DNA of 64,000 nucleotides from Diplonema papillatum (taxonomy: Eukaryota > Euglenozoa > Diplonemea > Diplonemida > Diplonemidae). Below the pieces are notes generated by a model. It did no database searches and was not told the DNA's origin. It was given only the letters and a program-made list of their open reading frames with translations. The translations under genes and the position numbers were made by a program. Shown piece by piece: positions 1-11,067 of this stretch. Each line of letters begins with the position of its first letter. The first letter of the stretch is position 1. Location of the stretch: contig JAPJBO010000442.1 in NCBI GenBank assembly GCA_030068145.1, forward strand, positions 62,001 to 126,000, given 5' to 3'.

Positions 1-1136
1 GTTGTGGGCGCTGCTGTTTTGGTGGTGACGGTCTGCACCAGCGGCGGCGCCGCCGGCTCCGGCCGCGGGCTGTACAGCGCCTCGTCGTCGGTGATGCTGA
101 AGCGCTGCCTGAAGCGGAGCGACTGGTACGACGGCGCACCACTCGGTCGGTCTTGAGTGGAGGACACAGGCACCAACGGCTGCAACGGCAACGCGAGAAT
201 GGGCTTCGGGTCGCTTGGAAACGAGGCCACCACTCCCACGTCCGTCGTCTTCGGCGCGTTGACCATGTCAACACGAACACGCTGCGCCTCTGAAGGCATC
301 TGCCGCGTGTTGCCGGTTCGCCCTGTGGATGGGTCGCCGCCGCCGCTCATGTCTTGGTCGGCGTTCCGTCGTTTCGGGGCGCCGTCGTGCTCCTGCTGTT
401 CCCTCGCCGTCCTCTGCTTCTTCAACGCGTCGTGGTCCGCCTGGCCGCCGCGCTTGCGGGAGCCGCTGGTCTTGCCGCCTGTCCGCTCGTGCTCTTCCCG
501 CCGGCGCATCCTCTTCTGGTGCTTCCGCCTCCGGTGCGCGTCCTCGTCGTGCTCCTCTTCCACGCTCGCGAAAAGATCCCCTCTCTTCTTCTTCCTGCTC
601 CCTTCCGGGCCTCTCCCCTTTCCTCGGTCGTCGTCGCCTTCTTCCCTCTCCAGCACGATCTCTTCTGTCCCTCTGTAAGGGGTCATTGTGTACGGAGTTG
701 CCATCGTAAACGGCGTGTCATTCCGACCCCCTCCGACAGGCGTCGTGTCGGCGAAGGTCCCGTTCCGTGTGTAGGTCGACGGCGTCGGGAGGCCGAAGCC
801 CATGGGTCTCGACGGTGTGTCGACCAAATCGGCTGCCGCCGGCGCAGCGGTGCTGCGTTGGGGCGGCGAGTTCGGTTTGAGCCCGTGCTTCGTCGCAGAA
901 GCCGGGTACGCGCGGGGCAGCGGCGGCATGCCTGGGCGAGCCGCGTAGCTGGTGGTGTACGGTGTCTGCGACACGTATCCGGGGGCGTGGCTGTACGCAG
1001 CTGTCGCCGTGCGGCTGAATCGGGGTCGGCTCGTTGGCACGCTGTCTTTGTACCCGTTTCGATAGTGCAGAGGCGTCGACTGCACTTGATGGATGACCTG
1101 TGATTCAATTGATTGGAGGGATGCAATGTCAAGCAT
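1..1136 (-). CDS. Partial exon of an unidentified basic/acidic low-complexity protein (runs off left edge)
   Basis: A minus-strand frame stays open from 1136 to the window edge (about 378 codons). It begins either at an ATG at 1136 (reading MLDIASLQ) or as an internal exon after a TCACAG acceptor, first codon at 1097. The product is rich in Pro/Ser/Thr/Tyr at first (about residues 15-150), then in alternating Lys/Arg and Glu/Asp (EERTGG, KKKRGD and HRRRKHQKR types), then Pro-rich again (LALPLQPLVP). I see no catalytic domain. The style resembles the cytoplasmic tail of the giant surface protein at 13612-30282 (Tyr/Pro/Ser-rich stretch, then a basic block), so it could be the tail of a related gene; that is inference. 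Upstream DNA carries a repeat insertion that duplicated the 1104-1135 segment. The downstream end is outside the window. Confidence 0.5.
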   Translation of the reverse strand, partial: MLDIASLQSIESQVIHQVQSTPLHYRNGYKDSVPTSRPRFSRTATAAYSHAPGYVSQTPYTTSYAARPGMPPLPRAYPASATKHGLKPNSPPQRSTAAPAAADLVDTPSRPMGFGLPTPSTYTRNGTFADTTPVGGGRNDTPFTMATPYTMTPYRGTEEIVLEREEGDDDRGKGRGPEGSRKKKRGDLFASVEEEHDEDAHRRRKHQKRMRRREEHERTGGKTSGSRKRGGQADHDALKKQRTAREQQEHDGAPKRRNADQDMSGGGDPSTGRTGNTRQMPSEAQRVRVDMVNAPKTTDVGVVASFPSDPKPILALPLQPLVPVSSTQDRPSGAPSYQSLRFRQRFSITDDEALYSPRPEPAAPPLVQTVTTKTAAPT

Positions 1137-1234
1137 TGAGTTCTGTGAAGTGCAAGTGCCATGAAGGCAAGCGAGCACTGGTCACGGGCTAGTGTTACTT
1201 TATGACTTCAATTGGAGGGATTCAATGTCAAGCA
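1104..1234 (-). mobile_element. 5'-truncated LINE tail (71 bp) flanked by a ~30-bp target duplication
   Basis: Two near-identical segments, 1104-1135 and 1207-1234 (ending ATGTCAAGCA), flank 1136-1206. The insert opens TTGAGTTCT and ends GTTACTTTATGAC. The same start, end and length occur where the LINE 3' end meets its flank at 35924-35995. The simplest reading is a heavily truncated retroposed LINE tail (minus orientation) with a target-site duplication of 28-32 bp. It sits at the 5' edge of the left-edge exon. A short relative (GTGCAAGTGTCATGAAGGC) lies in CDC27 intron 1 near 8669. Confidence 0.6.
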
Positions 1235-1246
1235 TAAAACTGACAC

Positions 1247-1456
1247 ATTGTTGATGTGACTCGCTGTAAGCCACCTATTGTTGATGTGACTCGCTGTAAG
1301 CCACCTATTGTTGATGTGACTCGCTGTAAGCCACCTATTGTTGATGTGACTCGCTGTAAGCCACCTATTGTTGATGTGACTCGCTGTAAGCCACCTATTG
1401 TTGATGTGACTCGCTGTAAGCCACCTATTGTTGATGTGACTCGCTGTAAGCCACCT
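1247..1456. repeat. 30-bp minisatellite, seven units
   Basis: The unit starts TGTTGATGTGACTCGCTG and ends TAAGCCACCTAT. Seven near-perfect copies run head to tail without spacers. Because 30 is a multiple of three, frames on both strands stay open across the array (plus VDVTRCKPPI, minus NNRWLTASHI). No ORF continues convincingly outside the array, so I read it as a non-coding minisatellite. The absence of spacers excludes a CRISPR array. Confidence 0.9.
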
Positions 1457-1459
1457 GCC

Positions 1460-3338
1460 TGCAGTAATTTTGCTGTTTGCCGCGTGGGTGCGTCCCTCCC
1501 GCCACGTAGGATGACTAAGACGAAGCAATTTGCTGGACGACAGGTGATAGATATGCCACCTTCCCCCTCAGCTCAGGAGTGGTTGGCACGACACGTGGAC
1601 GATAGTATTCACCTGCGGCCATGCCAAAGAAACGGGGCATACCAATTGATTCCGCTTTGGAGAAGCTGCCAAAGAAGGGTCTGTCATAATCGGGCGCGAT
1701 GGGGGATGTGCCGACAGATGCTGCGTTTTCCTTCGCTCATTGATGATACGCCTCCGTCTCCTGTCAGCTGCTGACTGTGTGTGGGTGTGTGTTTCAGTCC
1801 ATGGTTGCCAGCTCTCAATTTCACAGTTTTGAGCTGGCGACACGAGACGCCGCTTGTGGGTCCTGCGACTCCGAAGAGTGGGGTAGGAGCCTTTTGGACG
1901 GTTCTAGCATTGGTGTGCAAGCATGTTGCGTCTTTTGCCCTGTATGTGTGTGTCCACGACCCGGTGTTTACATCTGGCCCGGTTGGCCAGATGCAAGCGG
2001 TTCCGTATGGGGTCAGTTGTCAGCCCTGCCGGGACTCGGTGAGGTCGCAAAATTGAGAAAATTGGGGGCATACCTCCATGTAGTTGGCGTAGACGCACAG
2101 ACATATCAGCACCGTCAGAACAAGCGTTATGATGTAGTTGACATATTCAAACATGGTTGTTCCCTTTCGGGGGGAAGGGGATACCCGCCGCAACTAGTTG
2201 GATTCGAGTAGTAGAAAAGGCGATACCTCACAGCTAAGATCGCTGTGCAGGGAAAATGGAGTTGACCGCCAATTTTCCTTTCTCCATAAGTTTACCGTAT
2301 CTCCATCCCGAGAACTCTGTTGAGACCGGATATGTCGGTAACATATTGGATGGTGCGACCACTCGACTGGGAACAGAGGCCCAACCGCAGGTTGCCCGTT
2401 TCGTGAATACGGAGATGAAGTGGTGTGTAGTCCAGGCAGGGGTAGCTGCGCTTGATTCGCTTGATCAACCAGTTCCGGCTTTGCACTCTTCAAGGTGGTG
2501 TTTTTTTCCTTCACGCCTTCGCGCAATACTGATTGCTGTTTGGTAAAACCAACCTGTCCGATCGAAACCCAGCTCACGTTCCCGGGTGAACAAGCCCAAC
2601 CCTCAGACAATTCTGCTTGTCTAGGTTAGGAAGAGTCAACATCGAAGGATCGAAAAGCAACATTGCTATGAACGCTTGGCTTCCACAAGCCCCCTTCCCT
2701 GTGCCATTTTTTCTGTCACATCCGGCTTCATCCCTTGAACATAGCTGAGGGATTTCGATATCACAAGGCACTCCCACGATTCCCGATATTTTTCGCCTGC
2801 CTGGCCGACGTTCATCAGTAGCACCTGCATGCAGATTCATTTGGCCATGGGTCCCGCTAGTTAGACCAAAGAAGACGGGCAGAACCCCTTTACGCGCAGG
2901 TTACGCAACACAACCGCATTGGTTTCCACGGCTAAACGGGGACGCTCGAAACGGAAGAGGAACCGTCGCGTAAACATCTCAGTTCTACATATCTGCACTG
3001 AGCCTATTTTCGCTAGGAGCAGCGAGCGTGAGCAAAGCACAAGGTCGGGAAAACAGTCCGGGACATGAGCTGGGTCTGTATGAGTGTCGGGCGCAACCTC
3101 ACTTGCACCGAAGTGAGGGTGCGTCCGAACATGACAACCAGATGCCATGCTCTCAGTTGTGGCGAGACTTCCGCACAGCCCTGTCCCTCGTGAAACCCCG
3201 CGTCAGGTCGAGAGAAGTACAAGGGAAAGAGCTGGCATCGTGTCATCGGTGGGGACTCGGTTCCTCAGCTTTGCCCAATCCGCACTGCGAGCGAAAAAGG
3301 AGGTTCTAAAAAAGGTTTCTAACTGAACTTCTGCGGCT

Positions 3339-3339
<1 letters not shown>
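1460..3339. other. Intergenic, no supported feature
   Basis: About 1.9 kb with only short overlapping ORFs on both strands, no recognisable domain, no tandem repeat and no obvious terminal inverted repeat. A diverged exon or an old element cannot be excluded. Confidence 0.5.
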
Positions 3340-3371
<32 letters not shown>

Positions 3372-4566
3372 AAAAACTGACAAAATAGGTTTTTTTTTGG
3401 GAACCACATAGGGGCTCCTAAAAGGCAATAAAATTTGGTAAACCGCCCCAGAACCGTATAGAAATGCCTAAAACATGCTTTTTGGCTGCTGAAGTGCCCC
3501 GACAAGGCCTTTTTACGAGTGCCCACTTTTTGGACTCAGGGTGGACACCGTTTGGTACCGGTGTTCTTCTTTTTAGGTGACAACCCCAAAAATAGTGACA
3601 GCATGAACCGAAGAAGAAAAACAACACTGCCCAAACCTATGTATTTTTACTCAAACGACTTTCCTGAGAGTTGGGGATGGTGGGCTTCGTAGGAGGCATT
3701 GACAAGCGACTCAATGAGGTACGGCTTCGTAACGTGCCGCCCCCTCGAGTCCTTGACGTCAGCGCCAGCTTTCGTAGTGGCCTGTGTCGTGCAACGTGTT
3801 ACCGCAAGCTGCAGATACCCTGCCCTGAGCTGCTATGTCGTGGCAGTCCTATAAATCCACCGCCGAACCTTTTCGTTCAAGTCCAGTTTTCTATTTTTGT
3901 TCAAGCTCAACGTGCGTTGGGGTTAGGTACCAGAGATACACCCCGGTGACCAGTATTGTCCTCCGTGCGTGTGCAACGCGACCCTTTCGGGGTGGTGTAC
4001 GAAAGGCGAACTTGAATAAAAGACACTGTCGCGTGCATCCCTTCAACAAAAACGTTGGGATCTGGAAAATCCCACTACGGATGAGAGCATCTCATTGTTT
4101 TTCTCGGAAAGACATCGAACTTTGTGAATATCGCTCCAGCAGAAGTTCGGGGAAGAGCTGCTGCCTGCGGTGTCAACAACACCTCAGCTTGCGCAAGACT
4201 CAGAGAGCCTTTTGGGACGTTGTTAACCATTCAGACGAGCAACGTTCATAACTGCCTTCCTCCTGGGTGTCGTTTGCCCTTTTGTTGCTTCCATTTGTGG
4301 CTGCCTGCACGTGATTGTAGCCTCATCTTTGCATGGTATGAATAGTGAAGCACACGCACAGGCTGCTAGCCGGTACCAAACGGTGTCCACCCTAAAACCA
4401 TCAACTAATACACCCCCCCCTGGGCCATTTTCCATGAAACTTCCCCCAAAAACACGTTTCCGGGCATTTCTAAGGCGGGTTGCATGTTTTTTTAGCCTTA
4501 AACTGCCGTTAAGTCTACAGGCTGAAAATGTCACCATTTTGACGCAAAAAAAGACCTTTTGACCCC
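3340..4566. mobile_element. Candidate long-TIR DNA element bounded by G/C runs
   Basis: A perfect 20-bp inverted pair, GGTGGACACCGTTTGGTACC at 3540-3559 and its complement at 4372-4391, lies inside two ~190-bp arms that are only partly alike (both contain AGAAATGCC followed by a T-rich stretch). The outer ends are a 30-G run (3340-3369) followed by CAAAA on the left, and TTTTGA followed by a C run on the right, so even the homopolymer is mirrored. No transposase is visible inside. It directly abuts the element at 4575-5835. The 20-bp pair is clear; calling the whole interval one element is inference. Confidence 0.45.
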
Positions 4567-5843
4567 CCCTAGGGCTATGTAGGATGGAAACGTTGGAAAC
4601 GTTTCCGTTTCCGTTTCCGTTTCCGTTTCCTTCTTTTTGGCGGTGGATGGAAACGCCGTTTCTTTTCAAAAGAAACGGCTGGTATGCCACTAGTATACTG
4701 GCTGAAGGTCCGACCGGAAATGTGTTCCGAACGGCGGACCCCGCAATCCAGTGGGAAACCATGGACAAGGAGGCTCCGAAAAAGAGGGAGGAAAGAAGCA
4801 TAAGAGTTGCGACCGCGCAACCACACGCATCCGGTTGATGACTTTGAGGTCTGCAGCTCTTTATACCAATGGCTGTTATGCGAGGCCGTTGGCCAGCGCG
4901 CTGAAGACGATCGGGAAAGCACATCCGCTTCCAATAATAGGCTATACAGATAGATCGTTCAGGACAGCGGGAGCACCGCCGCACCACAGGCTACAAGACC
5001 GGGGGTTTTCAGCGGTGTAAGACAAAGAGGGAGTGCAATCAGCATCAGGAGGTGAGAAGGGCACACATATGCCGGGGCAATGTTGAACCCGCCAGAAAAG
5101 CGATGGCCACGCAGTAACGTGTGTGTTAAACATCGATTGCCACAGTGCACCTTGCATACGACGACGGGTGGCAACCGTCACCGGAAGGGGCGCCATCGGG
5201 CGGTGTTGTCGGAGCATAGACAGCGACGGCAGGAAGAACCCCACCGACAATGCAGAAGAGGACTGCAGATTCAAAAAGCACGGCCACCGATACAAGTAAA
5301 CATGAGAACGTGGGTTGGAAGCAGCAGAGGACGAAGTGGATGGGTAGGCACAGAACAGTGGAATCTGGTGTCAGAAAACCTCAGCATCCGCATGTGACGA
5401 TATTCTGCATCATTAGCTTGTGGTTTTCTATTTGCTCGTCTCAGATCGCCGACGAAAGAAACCGGTGAGCATCAGCGACTGCTCTGCACAAACGAGACCG
5501 CGACGACACACAAGAAGGGGCCGAGCCAAGTCGAAGAACAGCCCAGGAAGGGCCCTGAAGAGTCAGAGAGCCCGCCAGAAGACGAGGAAGAAAAGTGCCC
5601 GCTGGTAGATCAAAAGAAGAAGGTGATCCCGCCCTCTGAAAGGAAAGCCAAAATTTGGCTGGAAACGGACACCCGACGGACACACAGAAGGACCCGCGAA
5701 GTGGTATCCTATAGGACCCCTCAGCATGAGGAGCCTTCCGGCGTTTCTTTTAAAAGAAACGGAAACGTTTCCGTTTCCGTTTCCGTTTCCATATTTCGAA
5801 AAAACTAAAAGAAACGGCGTTTCCATCCAACTTAGCCCTAGGG
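4567..5843. mobile_element. Non-autonomous hAT-like element with TTTCCG subterminal arrays
   Basis: An 8-bp palindrome CCCTAGGG at 4567-4574 recurs at 5836-5843 as a target-site duplication. Between them the ends are inverted repeats: left CTATGTAGGATGGAAACG, right complement CTAAGTTGGATGGAAACG (16 of 18). Just inside each end the hexamer TTTCCG is repeated several times (about 4597-4630 and 5763-5791), in inverted orientation between ends. The 8-bp duplication with a central CTAG fits the hAT superfamily. About 1 kb of interior holds no transposase I can recognise, so it is probably non-autonomous. Confidence 0.75.
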
Positions 5844-5925
5844 GGGGGGGGGGGGGGGGGGGGGGGCATCTGTTGGTCCAATGCTTGAGCAGAACACTGC
5901 CATGCGTGTGTAATGCTGGCATCAA
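5841..5925 (+). repeat. 26-G run followed by SINE-like head module
   Basis: Twenty-six G residues (5841-5866) are followed by a segment containing CAGAACACTGCC and, about 13 bp on, ATGCTGGCATCAAGTCT. The same order of motifs occurs at 55065-55120 and, more diverged, at 33900-33955 and 60325-60400. Confidence 0.6.
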
Positions 5926-6047
5926 GTCTACGACATCGTCCTTTTGATCTATGAGTCAGTCGTGCCCGTCTATCCTGTGTGCCCAAGCGGGCCAAGTGCG
6001 CGGGAATTGACTTTCGCCTCGGTGGGACCCGCTCGAACTGCCCTTTA

Positions 6048-6213
6048 TGAGGCGGTCGGTCCCTATCTCTTGAAACTGCCGCTGTTTATCACGGTGAATC
6101 ACGGTCCACCACGGTCTATCAGGTCCATCCCTAGTCCCTAGAGCTGCATCGAATTGCCCGGTGCTGTATTCTTCGGTCTATCACGGTCTATCAAGAGGGG
6201 ATGGACCGGCTCA
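6048..6213 (+). mobile_element. MITE family 1, copy 1 (TIR TGAGCCGGTC, 5-bp TSD)
   Basis: A 166-bp element with inverted ends (slightly decayed TGAGGCGGTC and GGACCGGCTCA). It is flanked by CTTTA on both sides, a perfect 5-bp target duplication. The interior repeats CACGGTCTATCA. It ends 163 bp beyond the CDC27 stop codon. Five further copies lie in the window. Confidence 0.85.
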
Positions 6214-6376
6214 CTTTACTCTCACGTGCACGAGAGTCTCTGAATCGCAAGCACAGGTAAGCTGAGGTGCTCGAACACACACACAGGGATCGCTGAAGTA
6301 GAACTGGATAACTTTCTGTCGTGGGAGTCCCGAAGATTTTCAGGCAGAGCCCGAATATACGTCTTTCGTGCTCAAC

Positions 6377-9297
6377 TTACGGGTTCCACTCGTCTTCGCC
6401 GGAATCTTCTCCTTCGTGGAAGCGCTCGATTTCGGCCTTGACGGCCGGCGTGTCCTTCGGGTCGAGCCCGTGGGCCAGGTTGAGGTACTGCAGCGCGCGG
6501 ACGCGGTCGCCGACCTTGCGGTAAATCCTGCCCAGCAGCAGGTTGACCTTCGCCTCGCGCGGGGCCCGCTCGAGCAGGCCGTGGGCCACCGCTTTCGCTT
6601 TTTCGAGCTGCCCGCACTTGAGCAGGATCTCTCCCTTCCGCAGAGTTGCCAGCGGGTGCGTCGGCTGCTTCTGCAGCACCCGCTCTATTGTCGTCAGCGC
6701 GTACTCGAGGCAGCTCGGATGTCTCTCCTCCTGTTTGGTTCAAGCTTTCAGTCTCGCGATTGCACTCGGTGGGGGTACTCACTTTTTCGAGTTATAGTTC
6801 GCTTGAGAAACCGGGATTTTAGAGTCTCCAGGTGACCTTCGTCGAATGGGTTCTTTTAGAGCTAATACGATGCCTTCTTTCGTGTACACTTTACCTGCTT
6901 GCTTTGGCAAGTCAGGTTCGAAACAATTGTGACCGACACCAAGTTTTTGTGCGTTCAACGATCCCGTATGTGTGTTAATTGGTGTCTTTCGATCCTTGTG
7001 CTTGTCAGAACGGAACCCTTCGACAGGCAACCTACTCGGGTGGTGTCTACAGATAGGTGTCGACGCAAAGTCTGGAAAGGGCAGGGGTAGTAAGAAGGGT
7101 TGACTCGATGTTTTCAATGCACTGAATCGATCCCTTGTTATCCCATGCTTTGTCATTCACGGTGAACGCCTGGGCACGCTGGTTTGTTCACGGTAACCCG
7201 CATGTGTGGTTTACGTGTAAGCGCTTTCATCCCGATGAAGAGAATACTTGCAAGCACCATTACCACCGTTCATGGAACACAGGTCTTGATGCGAGAGCCT
7301 CCTGAATACCAGCAGTGCCGATGCCCAGCAAACTAGGCCACTTTGCAACCTGGGCTCTGGTCCGACTAGCCCTGTGGGCTGCGCGAGCTGCGAGTGAGAA
7401 GTGAGTATACCATCAAAGAATTCGCGTAGGCGAGGAGCAGGGGCGGACTCGGGTTTATGGTGCAAGCCTTCTTGAAGTGGAGCGAAGCTTCTTGCCACAG
7501 CTCTTTCTTCACAGCGACGCTGCCCAAACCGTGCCACGCAGGGTAGTTGCGGCTATCCAAACGAAGGGACACGCGGAATGCCTGTTTTGTGTGACGGTAT
7601 TTTACAACGGAATCGCTTCCCATAGCAAGCTGCAGACAACTCCCTGGTGAGACTATCGCGATTTGTTTCTTGCATCACCCGGTCTTCGAGTGATACGATT
7701 GAGCAGTGCGAATACCTCATGCACAGGGTTTATAATACGGTTGTGCAGTTCGAATATCCCACGAACAGGGTTGACAGAGGTGAAATCGCACCTGCGCAGC
7801 ATCGTCGAGCTCTTCCATGACGAGATGTTCCATGCCCCGGAGAGTATGCGAGTAGGCATAGTGCTTATCTATGTTGCAAGCGCGAGCGAAGAACTGGGCA
7901 GCTGTTTCGTGCTCGCCAACAATGGAGTGCGTGTTGCCGAGAACAACTTGCGTTACTACCGACAGCTTGTCCATCTGTATCATTTCCTGGGCCAGGTAGG
8001 CGAGCCTTTTGTCCTGCTGGAGCTGCCACAAACACGACGAGTAGTAAACAAGCTTCGGATCGAGTTTGTACGGCTCCAGCGACCGTAGGTGATCGAACGC
8101 TGTGCATGCCTCCTGGTACAAACCCTCGTCGTAGTAAGCCTTGGCGAGAATGCCTTGTACGTACCCTGTGTCGCGGTGGGCTTGCGGCAGCTTCTTGATG
8201 CGCAGCACAACTTCGTGGCATAGGTATCGAGCGCTCGCGGAGATGATTCCGAGCATGTGCCGGAGCAGGACCAGAAGCGATTGAAGGGCGTCCGACGACT
8301 CTTCGGCGACTCGCGGCGGTTGACTTGCGCCGGGAATGAGGGGGACGGGGTGGTCCCCTTGCGTGTGGGGCGGGGTCCCCAGCGGGGTCGCCATCCTCTT
8401 CTTCGCAGGAGTTCCGGCGGCCCGCGGCACCTTCACGAGTGACGAGCACACCTGTGCGTGGCGGTTGAGGTTCCGGTATATAACCTTTTCGGAAGCTGGC
8501 TCGAGAGCTCTTTTTATCCAACCAACTGCTTTCCAGTACACGAGGTCTACTGGACAACAAGTGGATGCGGGCTTCGGACAATGTCATCTAGTCTCAATAT
8601 TCCCAATTAACAAAACTCGAAGCCTCTGACGAGGACTGGCACGCTCGTCCATGGCAAGCAGCAAAGTGCAAGTGTCATGAAGGCAGGCGAGCTCTAAGAT
8701 TTTGTTGAGTGTAGCGGAGGGAAGAAATGCTAAGAAGAAGAACTGCATTGCCGCCCCAGAAAAGATGGGGCGTACCTTTTCCGAGAAAAGGACGCCGAGA
8801 TTCACTTCAGAGTGCGTGTTCAGCACGACGGCGTTCTCGATCGCGCCCCAGTTGAGAGGATTGCTCTGAACGCTCTTGAGGAAGGCAGTGCCTGCCTCGT
8901 TGTCTCTGTTCGTCTTCCGCTGGATGACGCCCATCCAGTAGAGCAGCGCCGACTGCTCTGCTGGAGTCAAGTCGCCCCGCATGCTCCTGAAAGCGTGGTC
9001 AGCTTCCTGGAAGCGGTTTGTCCGCGCGAGAACAACACCGTACAGGTAGAACAGCTTCGTTGTGATGGGGCCGGTTTCGCCGCAGAAGAGAGGCAGGTTG
9101 CCTCGCAGCAGTCGGACGGCGCCTTCCACGTCGCCTTTGAGCATGTGTACTTCCGCGAGTGTGTGCAGGGACGACGTTGTCGGTTCGGCGGCAAAAAGCC
9201 TCTCCGCGTAGAAAATCGCATTGTCGTACAAGTACAGCGCCAGGTTGTCGGCTACCAGCTGGCGCAGCACGTCCCGGGTTCCGTCTTCACTGGACAT
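6377..9297 (-). CDS. CDC27: CDC27/APC3, TPR subunit of the anaphase-promoting complex (4 exons)
   Basis: This subunit is the TPR scaffold of the APC/C, the nuclear ubiquitin ligase that drives mitotic exit; in other eukaryotes it receives co-activator IR tails. Exons: 9297-8776, 8451-7792, 7581-7411 and 6730-6377. All introns are phase 0 with GT-AG ends (donors AAG/GTACGC, CAG/GTGCGA, ATG/GTATAC). The product is about 568 aa. The N-terminus reads NLALYLYDNAIFYAERLF, as in CDC27/CDC16 N-terminal TPRs. The middle is a short low-complexity linker (about residues 175-230). The C-terminal half has the CDC27 hallmark TPRs: LSYLAQE-like LAYLAQEMIQMDK, YAYSHTLRGMEHL, YPAWHGLG and LLLGRIYRKVGDRVRALQYL. 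Exon junctions restore these TPRs without gaps. The linker is shorter than in animals. The acceptor of exon 2 is the least certain (HAQ/VCSS chosen). Confidence 0.85.
8452..8775 (-). other. CDC27 intron 1
   Basis: 324-nt intron, GTACGC to CACAG. It contains a fragment matching the truncated LINE tail at about 8669-8695. Reading on from exon 1 stays open to 8584, but that sequence shows no TPR pattern. Confidence 0.6.
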
Positions 9298-9406
9298 GGC
9301 CGCCTCAGCATCCACCACGCGCACCGCTGCCGGGTGCTGCCCTCCCTTCGCCCCTTCCCGAGTTGCTTCCCTTGTTGTTGTTTGTGGTTGAGGCAGGGCA
9401 AGTAAA

Positions 9407-9428
9407 GGGGGGGGGGGGGGGGGGGGGG
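9407..9428 (+). repeat. 22-G run (poly-C on the CDC27 sense strand)
   Basis: A homopolymer of 22 G lies 110 bp upstream of the CDC27 start. On the gene strand it is a polypyrimidine tract, followed by several AG dinucleotides before the ATG at 9297, so it could serve a cis- or trans-splice acceptor. That role is inference. Confidence 0.5.
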
Positions 9429-9573
9429 AATAATAACAGTTATTTGACACGCGTCTGGCTGTCTAAAAACACTACCACGATATGATCCTGCTACTGTTCG
9501 GCTCTCCGGAACTCTTTTTAGTCGACACATTTTGAATAATAACACAGGTGTTATTATTAAAACTCCTTTCCCT

Positions 9574-10832
9574 GTCTCCGCCACTTCGATATCTGTGTAA
9601 GCGCGCGCACGCGCACACATAAGCGTGGTCGTACTCCCATGAAGGAAGACACCACGTAAAACGTGGCCATAACACGCGCACAGACGTGTCGGACACGGAG
9701 AAGCCCTGGCTGGAACGCGAGCTGGGGAAACTGCTCTCACTCCATCCCCTCTTGATAGACCGTGATGACCGAAGAAAACAGCACCGGGCAATTCGATGCA
9801 GCTCTAGGGATGGACCTGATAGACCGTGGTGGACTGCGATTCACTTTGATAAACAGCGGCAGGCACTTCGATGCAGTTTCAAGAGATAGGGACGGACCGG
9901 CTCATGGGTGCTTACTAGTCTAGGCATAAAGGTTGTTTTCTCATAGTCTTGGCCTCTGGGTTAAGGGGCAGCGTCGAGAGGCTCTTGACAATCAACCGGG
10001 CTAGCTCGAGTGAGTGTGCTAATCAGCCATCCTTCCCCCGTCTAGAACCCAGGGTCGATACAAGATGTAATGGGGGTCAGATGCCCGGTTTTGGACCGAT
10101 TCACCCTCCCCAAGTGGTTATACCAAGCAGTTTACCCGGCTGCTGCGGATATGTGCGGCTGGTCATCTCACCACAACTGGAACTCCATCGAAAATCGAAG
10201 GATCCGAGACGGCAGGCCGAGGGCACTGCCCACCACGCTTTTCGTTGGAGTATCCAAGTGAAGACTCAAAATCAATCAGAAATCAAGGCGGCATGCAGGC
10301 AGGTAGCCATTTCTCATTATGTTTGAACGACGCAGCAGGAAGAAAAAGTGGGAAGCAGTAGGTTACATCATCCTTTGCAGCGGACCGGCGGAGCGTGTTC
10401 GTTCTTTCTTCCTATTAACCAACCACGCCCACATTTTTTTTTTCCGCCAATCGTATCTCGCTTTGTAGCACTGTTGTGGAATTTTCTAATTCAAAACTCC
10501 TTTGCTTTTTACAAAAAACTACTTCTTTGGGCAGGGCAGGTGCAATTCTCGTCTCGGGCACCACGCGCACTCGGGGATGCCTAACTCATCTTCGCTTGGA
10601 AGGTGACCCGGAGCGGCTGCACACCTTTACGACACGTACCTGTTGAGTTTGCCTCCGACCTGACCACAGTGCAGCACCCAGTTCCCCAGCTCGCGTTCCA
10701 GCCAGGTCTGACATGTCTGTGTGTAAACCCGCAAACCCGGACCACGTTTTCCGCGGTGCCTTCCTTCATGGGAGTACGACCACGCTTATGTGTGCGCGTG
10801 CGCGCTTACACAGATATCGAAGTGGCGGAGAC
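9574..10832. mobile_element. Long-TIR element (about 155-bp arms), with nested MITE
   Basis: The left arm 9574-9732 and the right arm 10679-10832 are inverted copies: GTCTCCGCCACTTCGATATC at the left end mirrors the right end. The match continues through the TGTGTGCGCGTGCGC region, the AAAACGTGG region and the CTGGAACGCGAGCTGGGGAA stretch. A MITE (9741-9904) sits just inside the left arm. The ~770-bp remainder of the interior has no recognisable coding sequence. Immediately outside the left end a perfect palindrome AATAATAACAC/GTGTTATTATT lies at about 9535-9558. I could not find a target duplication. Confidence 0.7.
9741..9904 (-). mobile_element. MITE family 1, copy 2 (reverse, left end truncated)
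   Basis: Reverse-oriented copy. The end GACGGACCGGCTCA is intact; the opposite end starts at CCATCCCCTCTTGATAG and lacks the outer TIR bases. It is nested in the long-TIR element. Confidence 0.8.
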
Positions 10833-11067
10833 ACCGCCGGAAAACGGTCCAAAAGTCTGTATGCACGCAACACAAGAAACGAGAATTACAACCGCCTTTG
10901 CCCGTTATTCTATTTGTCTTTGTTTGGCGGCTTTTTCCTTCTTTTGTCCGTCGGTTGCTCCTGGGTGAGGGGGAGGACAACACAATATCATTCACTGGGA
11001 GCAAGGAAAACCCTTCCGAAATCAGGAAGGAGGCTAGCGTGAACGTGGGGGTGGGGGTGAAAATGTA

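Noticed and set aside
683-1162. 159-codon Arg-rich minus ORF
   Set aside because: Alternative frame of the left-edge exon; the open frame reaching the window edge has the more coherent composition and is longer.
1247-1456. CRISPR-like array
   Set aside because: Units are contiguous with no spacers, in a eukaryotic context.
3340-3369. Telomere or assembly gap
   Set aside because: Pure G without a telomeric period; similar runs recur inside the window next to repeat modules, so it is not a contig end. Sequencing error in run length remains possible.
7582-7626. Acceptor CTGCAG upstream giving LAMGSDSVVKYRH in CDC27
   Set aside because: It would insert 15 residues into a TPR; the acceptor at 7582 restores exact TPR spacing.
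9535-9558. Intrinsic terminator hairpin
   Set aside because: Perfect palindrome, but bacterial-type terminators do not apply here; probably a by-product of element insertion.
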